Shown: positions 51,463 to 61,259, numbered from the stretch's first letter. The stretch is DNA of 64,000 nucleotides from DATHGT01 sp035317605 (GCA_035317605.1 DATHGT010000059.1:10111-74110), one strand, 5' to 3'. Notes: a model not told the origin generated them from the sequence alone. Translations and numbers: made by a program.

Positions 51463-52806
51463 ATGGCAAAACTTCATCTCATCACGTACGGCTGTCAGAT
51501 GAACGAGTACGACTCCGAGCGCGTGGCGGGGTTGCTCAAGGCGCAGTCGTACGAGCTCACCGAGAACGAAGCCGACGCCGATCTGATCCTCCTCAACACG
51601 TGCGCGATCCGCGAGAAGGCCGAGGACAAGGTGTTCTCCAAGCTCGGCGAGCTGCGCAAGGTCAAGGCGCAGCGGCCGGACGTGATCGTGGGCGTGATGG
51701 GATGCATGGCCCAGCTCCATCATCAGGAGATCCGCCGGCGGGCCCCCGTCGTCGATCTCGTGTTCGGCTCGCCGGCCATCGGCCAGGTCGCGAGCCTGGT
51801 CGAGCGCGTACGGCGCGACCGCAAGCCGATCGTCGAGACGGGCGAAGCCCCGCTGGTCAAGATCACCGCGCGGCCCGACGGCGCGCCGAAGCTCCGGGCC
51901 TACGTCACCGTGATGGAAGGTTGCGAGAAGCACTGCACCTTCTGCGTGGTGCCGACCACGCGTGGCCGCGAGCGCAGCCACGCCCCCGAGGTGATCGTCG
52001 ACGAGATCCGCGGCCTGGTCGCCGACGGGTGCCGCGAGGTGACGCTGCTCGGCCAGACCGTCAACGCGTACGGGCGCGATCTCACGCCGCCCACGGACCT
52101 CGCCGCGCTCTTCGAGCGGGTCAACGACGTCGATGGCCTGGCCCGCATCCGGTTCACGACCTCGAATCCCTACAACCTCACCACCCGTCTCATCGGCGCG
52201 CTGCGCGACGTCCCCAAGGCTTGCGAGTACCTGCATCTACCGCTTCAATCAGGTTCCAACCGCGTGCTGGAGCGGATGAACCGCGGCTACACGCGCGAGC
52301 GCTATTTGGAGCTGATCGCCGAGGTGCGGGACGCGGTGCCGGAGATCGCGCTGTCGACCGACCTGATCGTCGGCTTTCCCGGGGAGACCGAGGACGATTT
52401 CCAGGCGACGCTGGAGATGGTGGAAACGATCGGCTACGACAACGTCTTCGCCTTCCGCTACTCGCCGCGACCGGGCACGCCGGCGGCGAGCTTCCCGGAT
52501 CAAGTGGCGCCTGACGTGAAGGCCTCGCGCAACGCCCGCGTGCTCGAGACGGCCGGACGCGTGGCCGCCGAGCGGAGCCGCCGCCTGGAGGGCCGCACCC
52601 TCGAGGTGCTGGTGGACGGGGTCTCGAAGCGGAACGAGGCCGAGATGTCCGGACGGACGCGCTGCAATCGGGTGGTGAACTTCCACGGTCAACACCGCGT
52701 CTCGGTCGGCGACGTGGTCCCGGTGCGCGTCACCGAGGCGCTGCCCCACAGCCTACGCGGAACGCTCGCGTCGAGGCCGGAGGATGCCGAATGTTCCTCG
52801 AGATGA
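51463..52806 (+). CDS. miaB: tRNA-2-methylthio-N6-dimethylallyladenosine synthase
   Basis: MiaB adds the methylthio group to i6A37 of tRNAs that read UNN codons. The UPF0004 domain (ITYGCQMNEYDSERVAG, LLNTCAIREKAEDK, GVMGCMAQ) carries one iron-sulfur cluster. The radical SAM motif GCEKHCTFCVVP carries the second, and a TRAM domain ends the protein. It is 447 residues. GERSR-type loops and the HLPLQSGSNRVLERMNRGYT block place it in MiaB rather than RimO or MtaB. The stop overlaps the next gene by 16 bases. Confidence 0.95.
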   Translation: MAKLHLITYGCQMNEYDSERVAGLLKAQSYELTENEADADLILLNTCAIREKAEDKVFSKLGELRKVKAQRPDVIVGVMGCMAQLHHQEIRRRAPVVDLVFGSPAIGQVASLVERVRRDRKPIVETGEAPLVKITARPDGAPKLRAYVTVMEGCEKHCTFCVVPTTRGRERSHAPEVIVDEIRGLVADGCREVTLLGQTVNAYGRDLTPPTDLAALFERVNDVDGLARIRFTTSNPYNLTTRLIGALRDVPKACEYLHLPLQSGSNRVLERMNRGYTRERYLELIAEVRDAVPEIALSTDLIVGFPGETEDDFQATLEMVETIGYDNVFAFRYSPRPGTPAASFPDQVAPDVKASRNARVLETAGRVAAERSRRLEGRTLEVLVDGVSKRNEAEMSGRTRCNRVVNFHGQHRVSVGDVVPVRVTEALPHSLRGTLASRPEDAECSSR

Positions 52807-53303
52807 AAGTCCGCGGGCTCGCGCTGGATCCGCTGTCCAACATGCCGATCATCATCCTCAAGGACGAGGAGGACAAGCGCACCCTGCCCATCTGGGTGGG
52901 GATTTTCGAGGCCAACGCGATCGCGCTGGAGCTCGAGAAGATCGCCACCCCCCGTCCCATGACTCACGACCTGATCAAGAACATCCTCGAATCCGTGGAA
53001 GCGCGGGTGACCAAGGTCGTGGTCACGGACCTCAAGGAGAACACCTTCTACGCGGTGCTGCACCTGCAGATCGGCGAGCGGGAGTACACCGTGGATTCGC
53101 GTCCCTCCGACGCGATCGCGCTGGCCCTTCGGGTGGCCGCCCCCATCTACGTCGACGAAGAGGTGGTGCGCAAGGCCAAGACCCTCGAGGTGGCCACCAA
53201 GGAAGCCGAAGCCGAGCCCGTGAAGACCGACGATCCCGACCGGGTCAAGGAGTGGCTCGGCAGCATCAAGCCGGAGGACTTCGAGAAGTTCAACAAGGCC
53301 TGA
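52791..53303 (+). CDS. Bifunctional nuclease (BFN/DUF151) family protein
   Basis: The BFN domain is plain: MKVRGLALDPLSNMPIIILKDEE, LPIWVGIFEANAIALELEKI and DSRPSDAIALALRVAAPIYV. Plant homologues were reported as nucleases with wide DNA/RNA activity; the role of bacterial members is poorly defined. The C-terminus (DDPDRVKEWLGSIKPEDFEKFN) is a short helical add-on. 170 residues. It overlaps miaB and is followed 12 bases later by a glycosyltransferase. A miaB-BFN pairing recurs in several phyla. Confidence 0.9.
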   Translation: MFLEMKVRGLALDPLSNMPIIILKDEEDKRTLPIWVGIFEANAIALELEKIATPRPMTHDLIKNILESVEARVTKVVVTDLKENTFYAVLHLQIGEREYTVDSRPSDAIALALRVAAPIYVDEEVVRKAKTLEVATKEAEAEPVKTDDPDRVKEWLGSIKPEDFEKFNKA

Positions 53304-53314
53304 CGGGCGGCTGC

Positions 53315-54475
53315 GTGCGGGTCGGGCTCTTCACCAACAACTACCTGCCGTTCTGCGGCGGCGTCACCGTCTCGGTCGAGACGCTCCGCCAAGGGCTGGA
53401 GGCGCGCGGCCACGAGGCGTGGGTGCTGGCCCCGCGCTTTCCCGGCGCCGTCGACGCGTCGCCCCGCATCCTGCGCTACCCGTCGATCCCGGCCGCGACG
53501 TATCCGGAGTTCTCTCTGGCCATCCCGTGCTCCCCGCGACTGGCGCGCCGGGTCCGCGATCTGGACTTCGACGTCTTCCACGCGCATCACCCGTTCCTGC
53601 TGGGACCGGCCGCGGGCCGGCTGGCCCGGCGCCGGGGCCGGCCGCTGGTCTTCACCTACCACACGCGCTACGACAAGTACGCCCACTACGTCCCGCTCTC
53701 CCGCGGCGTGGTGGAGGCGGCGGCGCGCGGTCTCAGCACGCGCTTCGCGCGACGCGCCGACGCGATCATCGCGCCGTCGGCCGTGCTGCGCGACGAGCTG
53801 CGCGCGCGGGGCGTCGCGGCGCCGATCGCGGTGGTGCCGACCGGCGTCGATCTCGCGCGGTTCTCGCCGGGCGACCGGGCCGCGGCGCGCCGCATCAGGG
53901 CCATCGACCCCGACGCGCTCGTGGTGCTCTACGTGGGCCGGCTCGATCGCGAGAAGAGCATCGACCGCGTGCTGGCCGCCTTCGAGCGCATCGCCGGCAC
54001 CATCGCGCGGGCAAGGCTCGTGCTCGTGGGGCAGGGGACGCAGGGCGACCAGCTGCGACGCATGGCCGCGGGCCTCAACGCGGCGGGGCGGGTGACGTTC
54101 ACGGGCGTCTGCCCGCACGAGGAGCTTCCCGACTACTACCGCGCCGCCGATCTCTTCCTGTTCGCGTCGGAGACCGAGACCCAGGGGCTCGTGGTGGCCG
54201 AAGCCGCGGCCTGCGGGCTGCCCGCCGTGGCCGTCGACGCGCCCGGCAGCGACGAGGTCGTGCACGACGGCGACACCGGCCTCCTGACGAAGGGCGATCC
54301 GGCGGCCCTCGCCGAAGCCGCCATCGGGCTCTTGATCGATCCCGCGCGGCGCGCCGCCATGGCCGTGCGCGCCCGCCAGCTCGCCGAGCGTGAGTTCGAC
54401 GTCACCCTCCAGATCGAGCGCACGCTCGCGGTCTACGCCGGCGCGCTGGCTGGACGTGGACGGAGCGCTCACTGA
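53315..54475 (+). CDS. GT4-family glycosyltransferase
   Basis: The GT-B fold begins MRVGLFTNNYLPFCGGVTVS, with DFDVFHAHHPFLLGPAAG in the acceptor half. The donor half has VLYVGRLDREKSIDRVL, PDYYRAADLFLFASETETQG and the EAAACGLPAVAVDAPGSDE retaining-enzyme motif (E-x7-E region). It resembles diacylglycerol or phosphatidylinositol glycosyltransferases in its first ~40 residues. Acceptor and sugar are unknown; 386 residues from GTG 53315. Confidence 0.87.
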   Translation: MRVGLFTNNYLPFCGGVTVSVETLRQGLEARGHEAWVLAPRFPGAVDASPRILRYPSIPAATYPEFSLAIPCSPRLARRVRDLDFDVFHAHHPFLLGPAAGRLARRRGRPLVFTYHTRYDKYAHYVPLSRGVVEAAARGLSTRFARRADAIIAPSAVLRDELRARGVAAPIAVVPTGVDLARFSPGDRAAARRIRAIDPDALVVLYVGRLDREKSIDRVLAAFERIAGTIARARLVLVGQGTQGDQLRRMAAGLNAAGRVTFTGVCPHEELPDYYRAADLFLFASETETQGLVVAEAAACGLPAVAVDAPGSDEVVHDGDTGLLTKGDPAALAEAAIGLLIDPARRAAMAVRARQLAEREFDVTLQIERTLAVYAGALAGRGRSAH

Positions 54476-54498
54476 GCGTTCCCGCCGCCTCGCACGCG

Positions 54499-54741
54499 GT
54501 GCCGCGGACGATCCGCGCCGTCTTTCGTCACCCCTGGAACCTGCCGGAGGGCCGGGGCTTTCTCGATTCCGATCCCCGCGTCCGCACCCTGCGGCGGGTC
54601 ATCGTGACGTATCCCGAAGTGCGTCACATCCAGCCCGACCGCATCAGCCTGGAGGCGGGCACCGACCCGCGCACGCTCGAGACCGTGACGAAGTTCCTCC
54701 AGCGCCAGCAATGGTTGGTCAGTGAGGTCGTCACGGAGTGA
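54499..54741 (+). CDS. Small protein of unknown function
   Basis: An 80-residue protein with FRHPWNLPEGRGFLDSDPRVR, VIVTYPEVRHIQPDRISLEAG and TVTKFLQRQQWLV. It is soluble with no signal. I recognise no family. GTG 54499 is chosen since it follows the glycosyltransferase by 23 bases and no other start fits. Balanced composition and typical codon use argue it is real. Confidence 0.5.
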   Translation: MPRTIRAVFRHPWNLPEGRGFLDSDPRVRTLRRVIVTYPEVRHIQPDRISLEAGTDPRTLETVTKFLQRQQWLVSEVVTE

Positions 54742-54760
54742 CGACCGTGGTGGTGACCGA

Positions 54761-55069
54761 ATGACCCGTCGCGCCGAGAGCGTGGGGCGGGTCGAGAACG
54801 AGATCCGGGCCGAGAAGGCGGCGGCGCTCGGCCGCGCCGGCGAGCGTCTGGAAGCGGCCCTGAACGAGCTGCGCGACGTCGCGCAGCGGCTGGCCGAACC
54901 GCTCGACGAGGCCCGGCGCGCCGAGTTACGTGCCGCGTATCAGGCGGCGCGACAGCGGGTGCGTACGGCGCGCCTCCATCTGTTGATCCAGCGCGAGGCG
55001 ATCGGTTTGCGCAACCATCGCGTGGTCGACCAGCAATTCCCCGAGCCGGTGCCGCCCCCGTGGCTCTGA
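54761..55069 (+). CDS. Small helical coiled-coil protein
   Basis: The 102-residue protein is almost entirely helical with heptad-like spacing: RVENEIRAEKAAALGRAGER, ALNELRDVAQRLAEPLDEAR, RARLHLLIQREAIG. It ends in a Pro-rich tail (FPEPVPPPWL). Its ATG is 20 bases after the previous gene, and its stop overlaps the PaaK-like start by 10 bases. Coupled translation suggests a link to the ligase, but no function is recognised. Confidence 0.55.
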   Translation: MTRRAESVGRVENEIRAEKAAALGRAGERLEAALNELRDVAQRLAEPLDEARRAELRAAYQAARQRVRTARLHLLIQREAIGLRNHRVVDQQFPEPVPPPWL

Positions 55070-56361
55070 TCTGGAACCCCGCGGCCGAGACGCAGTCGCG
55101 CGCCGAGCGCGAGACGCTCCAGCTCGCGCGCCTGCGCGAGACACTCGCGTGGGCCCGCGAGCGCGTGGCCTTCTATCGCGAGCGCATCCGATCGGCGGAC
55201 GTCGGCGGGCTCGACGATCTCGCCACGCTTCCGTTCACGCGCAAGACCGACCTGCGCGAGCACTATCCGTTCGGGCTCTTCGCGGTGCCGCTGGCCGAGA
55301 CGGCGCGGGTGCACGCTTCGTCCGGCACCAAGGGCAAGCCCACCGTCGTCGGCTACACATCAGGCGATCTCGACGTGTGGCGCGAGGTGATGGCGCGCGC
55401 GATGGTCGCGGCGGGCGCGCGCCGCGGCGATCTCCTCCAGATCGCCTTCGGCTACGGCCTCTTCACCGGCGGCCTCGGCTTTCACGACGGCGCCGAGCGG
55501 ATCGGGATGACGGTGATCCCGGCGTCGTCCGGCAACACCGCCCGGCAGGGTCTGCTGCTGCGCGACTTCAGGCCGGCGGGGCTCGCGGCCACGCCGTCGT
55601 TCGCGCTCCACATCGCCGAGACGCTCACCGAAGAGGGCGTGAAGGCCGACGGGCTGGGGCTGCGCTACGGCATGTTCGGCGCCGAGCCGTGGAGCGAGGA
55701 GCTGCGGCGCTCGCTCGAGCGCGCCTTCGGCTGCCCCGCCTACGACATCTACGGGCTCTCCGAGATCATCGGCCCCGGCGTGGCCGGCGAGTGCGAGGCG
55801 CGCGACGGCCTGCACGTGGCCGACGACCACTTCCTGCCCGAGATCGTCGATCCGGCCAGCGGCGTCCCGCTGCCGCCGGGCGCGCAGGGCGAGCTGGTGA
55901 TCACCACGCTGACCAAGCGCGCGCTGCCGATGATCCGCTACCGGACCGGCGATGTCACCACGCTCACGCGCGAGCCCTGCCGCTGCGGCCGGACGTCGGC
56001 GCGAATCGCGCGGCTCAAGGGCCGATCCGACGATATGCTGGTGATCAAGGGCGTCAACGTGTATCCCTCCGAGATCGAGACCGCGCTGCTGGGCGTCGAG
56101 GAGCTGGTGCCGCACTATCAGCTCATCGTCGATCGCCGGGCGACGCTGGCGCGTCTGGAGATCCAGGTGGAGCCGGCGCCCGCGCTGGTCGAGCGCAGCG
56201 CCGATCTCGCGGCGGATCATCCGGCGGTCGCGGCCGTCCGCCACGACGTGGCCGCGCGGCTGCGCTCGGCCCTCGGGCTCGGGGTCGAGGTGACGCTGGT
56301 GCCCCCGCGGACGATTCCGCGCTCCGAGGGCAAAGCGGTCCGCGTGATCGAGAAGACGTAG
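55060..56361 (+). CDS. Phenylacetate-CoA ligase family protein
   Basis: PaaK-type AMP-forming ligases activate aryl acids to CoA thioesters. The P-loop HASSGTKGKPTVVGYT, TPSFALHIAE, YDIYGLSEIIGPGVAGEC and RYRTGDVTTLTREPCRCGR are all present, plus the C-terminal KGVNVYPSEIETALLG. At 433 residues it is standard. The acid activated could be phenylacetate or benzoate-like. The next gene is a PaaA-like oxygenase subunit, supporting an aromatic-acid role. Starts at GTG 55060. Confidence 0.9.
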   Translation: MALIWNPAAETQSRAERETLQLARLRETLAWARERVAFYRERIRSADVGGLDDLATLPFTRKTDLREHYPFGLFAVPLAETARVHASSGTKGKPTVVGYTSGDLDVWREVMARAMVAAGARRGDLLQIAFGYGLFTGGLGFHDGAERIGMTVIPASSGNTARQGLLLRDFRPAGLAATPSFALHIAETLTEEGVKADGLGLRYGMFGAEPWSEELRRSLERAFGCPAYDIYGLSEIIGPGVAGECEARDGLHVADDHFLPEIVDPASGVPLPPGAQGELVITTLTKRALPMIRYRTGDVTTLTREPCRCGRTSARIARLKGRSDDMLVIKGVNVYPSEIETALLGVEELVPHYQLIVDRRATLARLEIQVEPAPALVERSADLAADHPAVAAVRHDVAARLRSALGLGVEVTLVPPRTIPRSEGKAVRVIEKT

Positions 56362-56376
56362 AGAGGAGAGCAAGGC

Positions 56377-57186
56377 ATGGACGGGATGATCGAGAGCATC
56401 GCGCGCGGCGTCCGGCTGGAGTCGCCGGAGGAGATGACGCCGGAGTACCGGCAAGACCTCGTGCATCTCATGACCATGCAGGCCGACTCCGAGCTGGCCG
56501 GCGGCTACGGCTACGTGCCGTGGATCACCCAGGCGCCCACGGTGGAGGAAAAGCACGTGGTCGCCCAGATCGTGAAGGACGAGCTGCGCCACGCCGCCGT
56601 CATGTACGGGCTCCTGGCCGACCTCGGGGTCGACGTGGAGACCCACGTGCGCACCCACGACCAGGTCTTCACCATGCGCATCGAGGGCACGCGCGACATC
56701 GGCACCGAACGGATCACCAGCGACCAGCGCGTGAACATCTTCTACTACCCGATCGAGACGTGGGCGGACTTCACGTTCTTCAACTTCTGCATGGACCGCG
56801 GCGCCGGCCACCAGCTCGAGGACGTCCGCCAGTGCTCGTACGGGCCGTGGGCGCGCGCGATCGAGGGCATCTTCAAGGAGGAGAAGTTCCACATCCGCCA
56901 CGGCGAATACTGGGTCAAGCGCCTGAGCGAGGACCCCGCCACCCACGACGAGGCCCAGGCCACGTTCGCCAAGTGGTACGTCCGCACCATGAACATCTTC
57001 GGCCGCCCCGGCTCGCCGCGAAACCAGCGCTACCGGCAGTTCCGGCTCAAGCTGCGCGACAACGACGAGGTCCGCCAGGCCTTCGCGACGGAGGTTGCCG
57101 AGCTGTGCGAGAAGTTCGGCCTCCAGGTCCCCGAATGGACCCCGCGCTGGTCCGAAATCCCGGAAGAGGCGCACATCCCCGGATAG
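56377..57186 (+). CDS. Phenylacetic acid catabolic (PaaA/PaaC-like) ferritin-like protein
   Basis: This family forms the diiron oxygenase that epoxidises phenylacetyl-CoA. Iron ligands fit E39 (ADSELAGGYGY), E69 and H72 (KDELRHAA), and a second EEKFHIRHGEYW. The 269 residues are shorter than PaaA (about 310) and close to PaaC. Partners PaaB, PaaD and PaaE are absent in the window, so it may work alone or with distant subunits. GGAGAG lies 8 bases before the ATG. Confidence 0.82.
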   Translation: MDGMIESIARGVRLESPEEMTPEYRQDLVHLMTMQADSELAGGYGYVPWITQAPTVEEKHVVAQIVKDELRHAAVMYGLLADLGVDVETHVRTHDQVFTMRIEGTRDIGTERITSDQRVNIFYYPIETWADFTFFNFCMDRGAGHQLEDVRQCSYGPWARAIEGIFKEEKFHIRHGEYWVKRLSEDPATHDEAQATFAKWYVRTMNIFGRPGSPRNQRYRQFRLKLRDNDEVRQAFATEVAELCEKFGLQVPEWTPRWSEIPEEAHIPG

Positions 57187-57190
57187 CCGC

Positions 57191-57586
57191 ATGCCGCAGC
57201 CGCAGCCCTCGACGCCGGCGCTTTGCCGCCTCTGCCGCCGCCCCCTCGTTGCCTCCGCCGTGAAGTGCCCGTCGTGCGGCGCGCGCCAGTCGTGGACCGA
57301 TCGCGCCCGCGGCATCGAGTCGAGTGGACGTCTGAGCGTCTGGCGAATCGCCACGGGCGCGGCGATCCTCGCCCTCCTGATCGCCGGCGCGCTCGTGTGG
57401 TTCTCCGTGATGCGCGAGATCAAGCGACCGATCCTCTCGGACGACGGTGTCACCAGCGGGGTCGGTCGTCCCGCGTCGGCCGAATGCGCGCAGCTCGCGG
57501 CTGACTTGACGAACCGCTCGACGACCGACCAACGCGTGTCCCCGGAACTCCGCGACCGCATCCGCCGGTGCTTCGATCGCCGGTGA
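57191..57586 (+). CDS. Zinc-ribbon protein with one membrane helix
   Basis: A 131-residue protein with an N-terminal four-cysteine ribbon (CRLCRRPL, CPSCGARQ), then one transmembrane segment (IATGAAILALLIAGALVWF). A short outer tail contains two cysteines (AECAQLAADL, RRCFDRR). The arrangement suggests a cytoplasmic sensor or adaptor anchored to the inner membrane. No family beyond the generic zinc ribbon is recognised. It follows the PaaA-like gene by four bases and is probably in the same unit. Confidence 0.6.
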   Translation: MPQPQPSTPALCRLCRRPLVASAVKCPSCGARQSWTDRARGIESSGRLSVWRIATGAAILALLIAGALVWFSVMREIKRPILSDDGVTSGVGRPASAECAQLAADLTNRSTTDQRVSPELRDRIRRCFDRR

Positions 57587-57686
57587 CCGGCATGTGGCCG
57601 CCGCCGCACGTCGTCGCGCGCCGACTTCTGGACGCCGCGGCCCGGGGGAAGCAGCCGTGTCGCGTGACTGAGGTAAGATCCCGGCG

Positions 57687-60600
57687 ATGAACTGTTCGCG
57701 ATGCGGGATCGAGAACCCGCCGGGCGCGAAGTTCTGTCGCGGATGCGGGGTACGCCTGGACGCGATTTGCCCGGCCTGCCAGCATCCGAACCTCCCGGGC
57801 AGTCGTTTCTGTAACGAGTGCGGGCGGCCGCTCGTGTCCGACGCGCCCGCACCGTCGGAAGCTCCCTCCGTCGCGGCGCAGGACAAGGCCGTCCCACGGC
57901 CGCCCGCCCGGGCCCAGGCCGGGTACACGCCGAAGCACCTCGCCGACAAGATCCTCAAGACGCGGTCCGCTCTCGAGGGCGAGCGCAGGCAAGTGACGGT
58001 GCTGTTCGCGGATCTCGCCGGATTCAGCGCACTGGCCGAGCGGCGCGATCCCGAAGACGTCCACGCCATCGTCGAGCGTTGCTTCGAGGTGATCGCGACC
58101 GAGGTGCATCGATTCGAGGGCACCATCAACCAGTACACCGGCGACGGGGTCATGGCCTTGTTCGGCGCGCCCATCGCGCACGAGGACGCGCCCCGGCGCG
58201 CCGCTCACGCCGCGCTGGCCATCCAGCGCGCCGTTCGCGACCTCAGCCGCGAGCTGGCCCCGCGTCTCGAGCGGAGCCTCGAGATGCGGATCGGCCTCAA
58301 CACCGGTCCGGTCGTCGTGGGCAAGATCGGCGACGACCTCCGCATGGACTACACGGCGGTCGGCGACACGACCAACGTGGCCGCGCGACTCCAGCAGAAC
58401 GCGCGACCGGGGAGCGTGCTGGCCGGCGGACCCACGCAGCGGCTCATCGCCGGATATTTCGAGACGCTCGACCTCGGCGAGCTCGCGGTGAAGGGGCATG
58501 CCCCCGTCCACGCGTTCGAGGTCCTGCGCGCGCGCGGGCGCAAGGCGAGGCTGGACGTCGAGCGCGAGCGCGGTCTCACCCCGCTGGTCGGGCGGGATCG
58601 AGAAGTCGCCACGCTCATGGAGGTGTTTGCCCGCGCCCGCGTCGGGCAGGGACAGGTCGTGTTCGTCGCGGGGGAGGCGGGCATCGGCAAGTCGCGACTC
58701 CTGCTCGAGTTCCGCCGCCACCTCGCCGTCGCCGGCGAGCCGGCGACGTGGCTCGAGGGGCGTTGCGTCTCGTTCGGCCAGTCGAGCCCGTTGTTGCCGG
58801 TCGTCGATCAGCTCCGTGAGAACTTCCGCATCGACGAGTTCGACGGGGAGCCCGAGATCATCGCGAAGGTCGAGCACGGGATGCGCCGCATGGGCGGGCT
58901 CGAGCCGCACATCCCGTTCGTCCGGTATCTCCTCGCCGTCGATCCCGGCGATCCCGCCGTGGCCGCGATGGATGCCGCGCGCCGCCGCAAATCCAGCTTC
59001 GACGCCGTGCTGGCGATGTCGCTCCGTGGCGCGGCCCTGCGGCCGCTGGTCTTCGTGTTCGAAGACCTCCACTGGGTCGACACGAGCACGGAGGAATATC
59101 TGGCCGCGCTCATCGACAGCGTGGCCGCGACCCGGATCCTCCTCGTCGCGACGCATCGTCTCGGTTACTCGCCGCCGTTCGGATCGCGGAGCTTCCAGAC
59201 GCGGATCACGCTCAGCGCGCTCTCGGAAGCGGACGCGCTGGCCATGGCCGGTCGCGTCCTCGGCATCGAGCGATTCCCGGCCGACGTGGCGCGGGCGGTG
59301 CTCGACAAGGCCGAGGGCGTTCCGCTCTTCATCGAGGAGGTGACCAAGACCCTGCTCGACCTCGGCATCCTCGCGCGCGACAACGGAGGCTATCGCGTCG
59401 TGCGGCCATTGAGCGAAGCCGCGATCCCGGACACGATTCAGGGGATCATCATGGCGCGCCTCGATCGCCTGGGCGAGGACGGCAAGCGCACCGTGCAGCT
59501 CGCCTCGGTGATCGGCCGTCAGTTCCTGCGGCGTTTGCTGGAGCGGATCGCCGGGTTCTCAGGCGAGCTGGACGGCCTGCTTCAGGAGCTGAAGGCGCTG
59601 GAGATCATCTACGAGCAGGGCCTCTTGCCCGAGCCGGCCTACATCTTCAAGCACGCGGTCATCCAGGACGTCGCGTACCAGAGCCTGCTCGTGCAGCGGC
59701 GGAAGGAGCTGCATCGCGCGGTCGGCCGCGCGATCGAGGATCTCTATCCAGATCGTCTCGCCGAGCACCACGAGGAGCTGGCCCATCACTTCGTGGCAGG
59801 GGAACAATGGCCCGAGGCGTTTCGCTACTGCGTGCTGGCCGGTGACCGAGCCGCGCACGCGTTCGCGAGCGCGGAAGCGCGCAGGCACTACGCGCAGGCG
59901 CTCGAGGTCGCCGGTCGCGCGCAGCCTGCGCCGGACGACCGGGAGCTGGCGAGCGTTCACGAAAAGCTCGGCGGCGTCCTCTTCATCCTGGCCGAGTTCG
60001 AGGCGGCGGTGCCGGAGTTCGAACGGGCCCTCGCGCTCATCCGCCGCTCGGGCGACCGGAAGCAGGAAGTGGCGACCCTGCTCGAGCTGGCCAACGTCTA
60101 CAACTGGGGCCACAAGATCGTCGAAGTCTTGGCGACCGTGAACGCAGCCCTCGCGATCGCGATCGCGATCGGGGACACGGCGGGCCAAGCGGGCTGCCAC
60201 GCCCTGCGCGGCGAGGTGAGGAGCGTCGTCGACGGGCCGGTCATCGAGGCGATGGCTGACTCGTCCGAAGCCGTGCGTCTCGGCCGCGAGGCCGGCGATG
60301 CCCGTCTCCTGGCGCAGTGCCTAACGTTCGCCGGCCGGCATCTCGAATGGCACGGCGAATACGACGTGGCGGTCGGGCATCTGCGTGAGGGACTCGAGCT
60401 GGCGCGCCGCGAACATTCCGGTTATCTGGTCGGCCTCGCGCTGTATCACCTGGGCCACGCCGCGCTGGCGAGGGGGGATTACGAGGGCGCGCTCGAGAAC
60501 TACCGCAGTCTGCTCGACTACGCCGAGGCCGCCGGCGACAAGCTCTACCTCGCGCGCCTGCCGAATCTCTTCGGCGGCGTGTCGCTCGAGATCCACGATC

Positions 60601-61259
60601 TCGATGAAGCCATCCGATTCAACACCGAAGGCGATGAGACGAGCCGGCGCCTCTGGCCCTGGCCCGAGCCACGCGGTCACTCACTCTGGAAGCTCGGTCT
60701 CGCCCAGCTGTACCGCGGCGATCACGGGAGCGCCGAACGGGCGTTTCGCGAGGCGGAGTCGCTTCGTGAGCTCGATACCTGGGGCCGCTGGACGTGGGAG
60801 GCCTCGCTGTGGCGATCACGCGGCGAGCTGTCGCTCGCCGAGGCGAACTACGACGAGGCCTGGACCTGGGCCGCACGCTCGCTCGAGGCCGCGACCCAAT
60901 GCCGCCAGCGCAAACACGCGGCCCGCGCCCTGAGACTCGAAGGGGAGATCCTGGCCGCGCAGGGGCGGCTCTCGGACGCCGCGCGAATCCTGACGGCGTC
61001 GCTCGATCAGGCGCGCGCACTCGGCACGGCGCGCGAGTCGTGGATCGGCCACGCCGCGCTCGGCCACGTGTTCACGCGTCTCGGCCAGGACAGGGAAGCC
61101 GAGGCGCAACTCACGGCGGCAGCGGACACGATCGAGTCGATCGCCACCAAGCTCGTCACCCCGCACCTGCGCCGGAGCTTTCTCGCCGCCAAGCCGGTAG
61201 CCGACGTGTTCCAAACGCTCGGGCGAACGCGGCGTGATGATTCGCAAGCGGTCACGTGA
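57687..61259 (+). CDS. Class III nucleotide cyclase-AAA ATPase-TPR signalling protein
   Basis: This 1190-residue protein has N-terminal double zinc ribbons (C3, C6, C17, C20; C28, C31, C42, C45). A class III cyclase domain follows, with metal aspartates D109 (VTVLFADLAGFS) and D153 (YTGDGVMALFG). Next is an ATPase domain of the AAA/STAND type (VAGEAGIGKSRLLLE, VFEDLHWVD), then TPR-like repeats in the last ~480 residues. Proteins with this layout join cyclic nucleotide production to a sensor. Whether it makes cAMP or cGMP is not decided by eye. The gene has its own 100-base gap upstream and overlaps the convergent kinase gene by 8 bases. Confidence 0.9.
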   Translation: MNCSRCGIENPPGAKFCRGCGVRLDAICPACQHPNLPGSRFCNECGRPLVSDAPAPSEAPSVAAQDKAVPRPPARAQAGYTPKHLADKILKTRSALEGERRQVTVLFADLAGFSALAERRDPEDVHAIVERCFEVIATEVHRFEGTINQYTGDGVMALFGAPIAHEDAPRRAAHAALAIQRAVRDLSRELAPRLERSLEMRIGLNTGPVVVGKIGDDLRMDYTAVGDTTNVAARLQQNARPGSVLAGGPTQRLIAGYFETLDLGELAVKGHAPVHAFEVLRARGRKARLDVERERGLTPLVGRDREVATLMEVFARARVGQGQVVFVAGEAGIGKSRLLLEFRRHLAVAGEPATWLEGRCVSFGQSSPLLPVVDQLRENFRIDEFDGEPEIIAKVEHGMRRMGGLEPHIPFVRYLLAVDPGDPAVAAMDAARRRKSSFDAVLAMSLRGAALRPLVFVFEDLHWVDTSTEEYLAALIDSVAATRILLVATHRLGYSPPFGSRSFQTRITLSALSEADALAMAGRVLGIERFPADVARAVLDKAEGVPLFIEEVTKTLLDLGILARDNGGYRVVRPLSEAAIPDTIQGIIMARLDRLGEDGKRTVQLASVIGRQFLRRLLERIAGFSGELDGLLQELKALEIIYEQGLLPEPAYIFKHAVIQDVAYQSLLVQRRKELHRAVGRAIEDLYPDRLAEHHEELAHHFVAGEQWPEAFRYCVLAGDRAAHAFASAEARRHYAQALEVAGRAQPAPDDRELASVHEKLGGVLFILAEFEAAVPEFERALALIRRSGDRKQEVATLLELANVYNWGHKIVEVLATVNAALAIAIAIGDTAGQAGCHALRGEVRSVVDGPVIEAMADSSEAVRLGREAGDARLLAQCLTFAGRHLEWHGEYDVAVGHLREGLELARREHSGYLVGLALYHLGHAALARGDYEGALENYRSLLDYAEAAGDKLYLARLPNLFGGVSLEIHDLDEAIRFNTEGDETSRRLWPWPEPRGHSLWKLGLAQLYRGDHGSAERAFREAESLRELDTWGRWTWEASLWRSRGELSLAEANYDEAWTWAARSLEAATQCRQRKHAARALRLEGEILAAQGRLSDAARILTASLDQARALGTARESWIGHAALGHVFTRLGQDREAEAQLTAAADTIESIATKLVTPHLRRSFLAAKPVADVFQTLGRTRRDDSQAVT

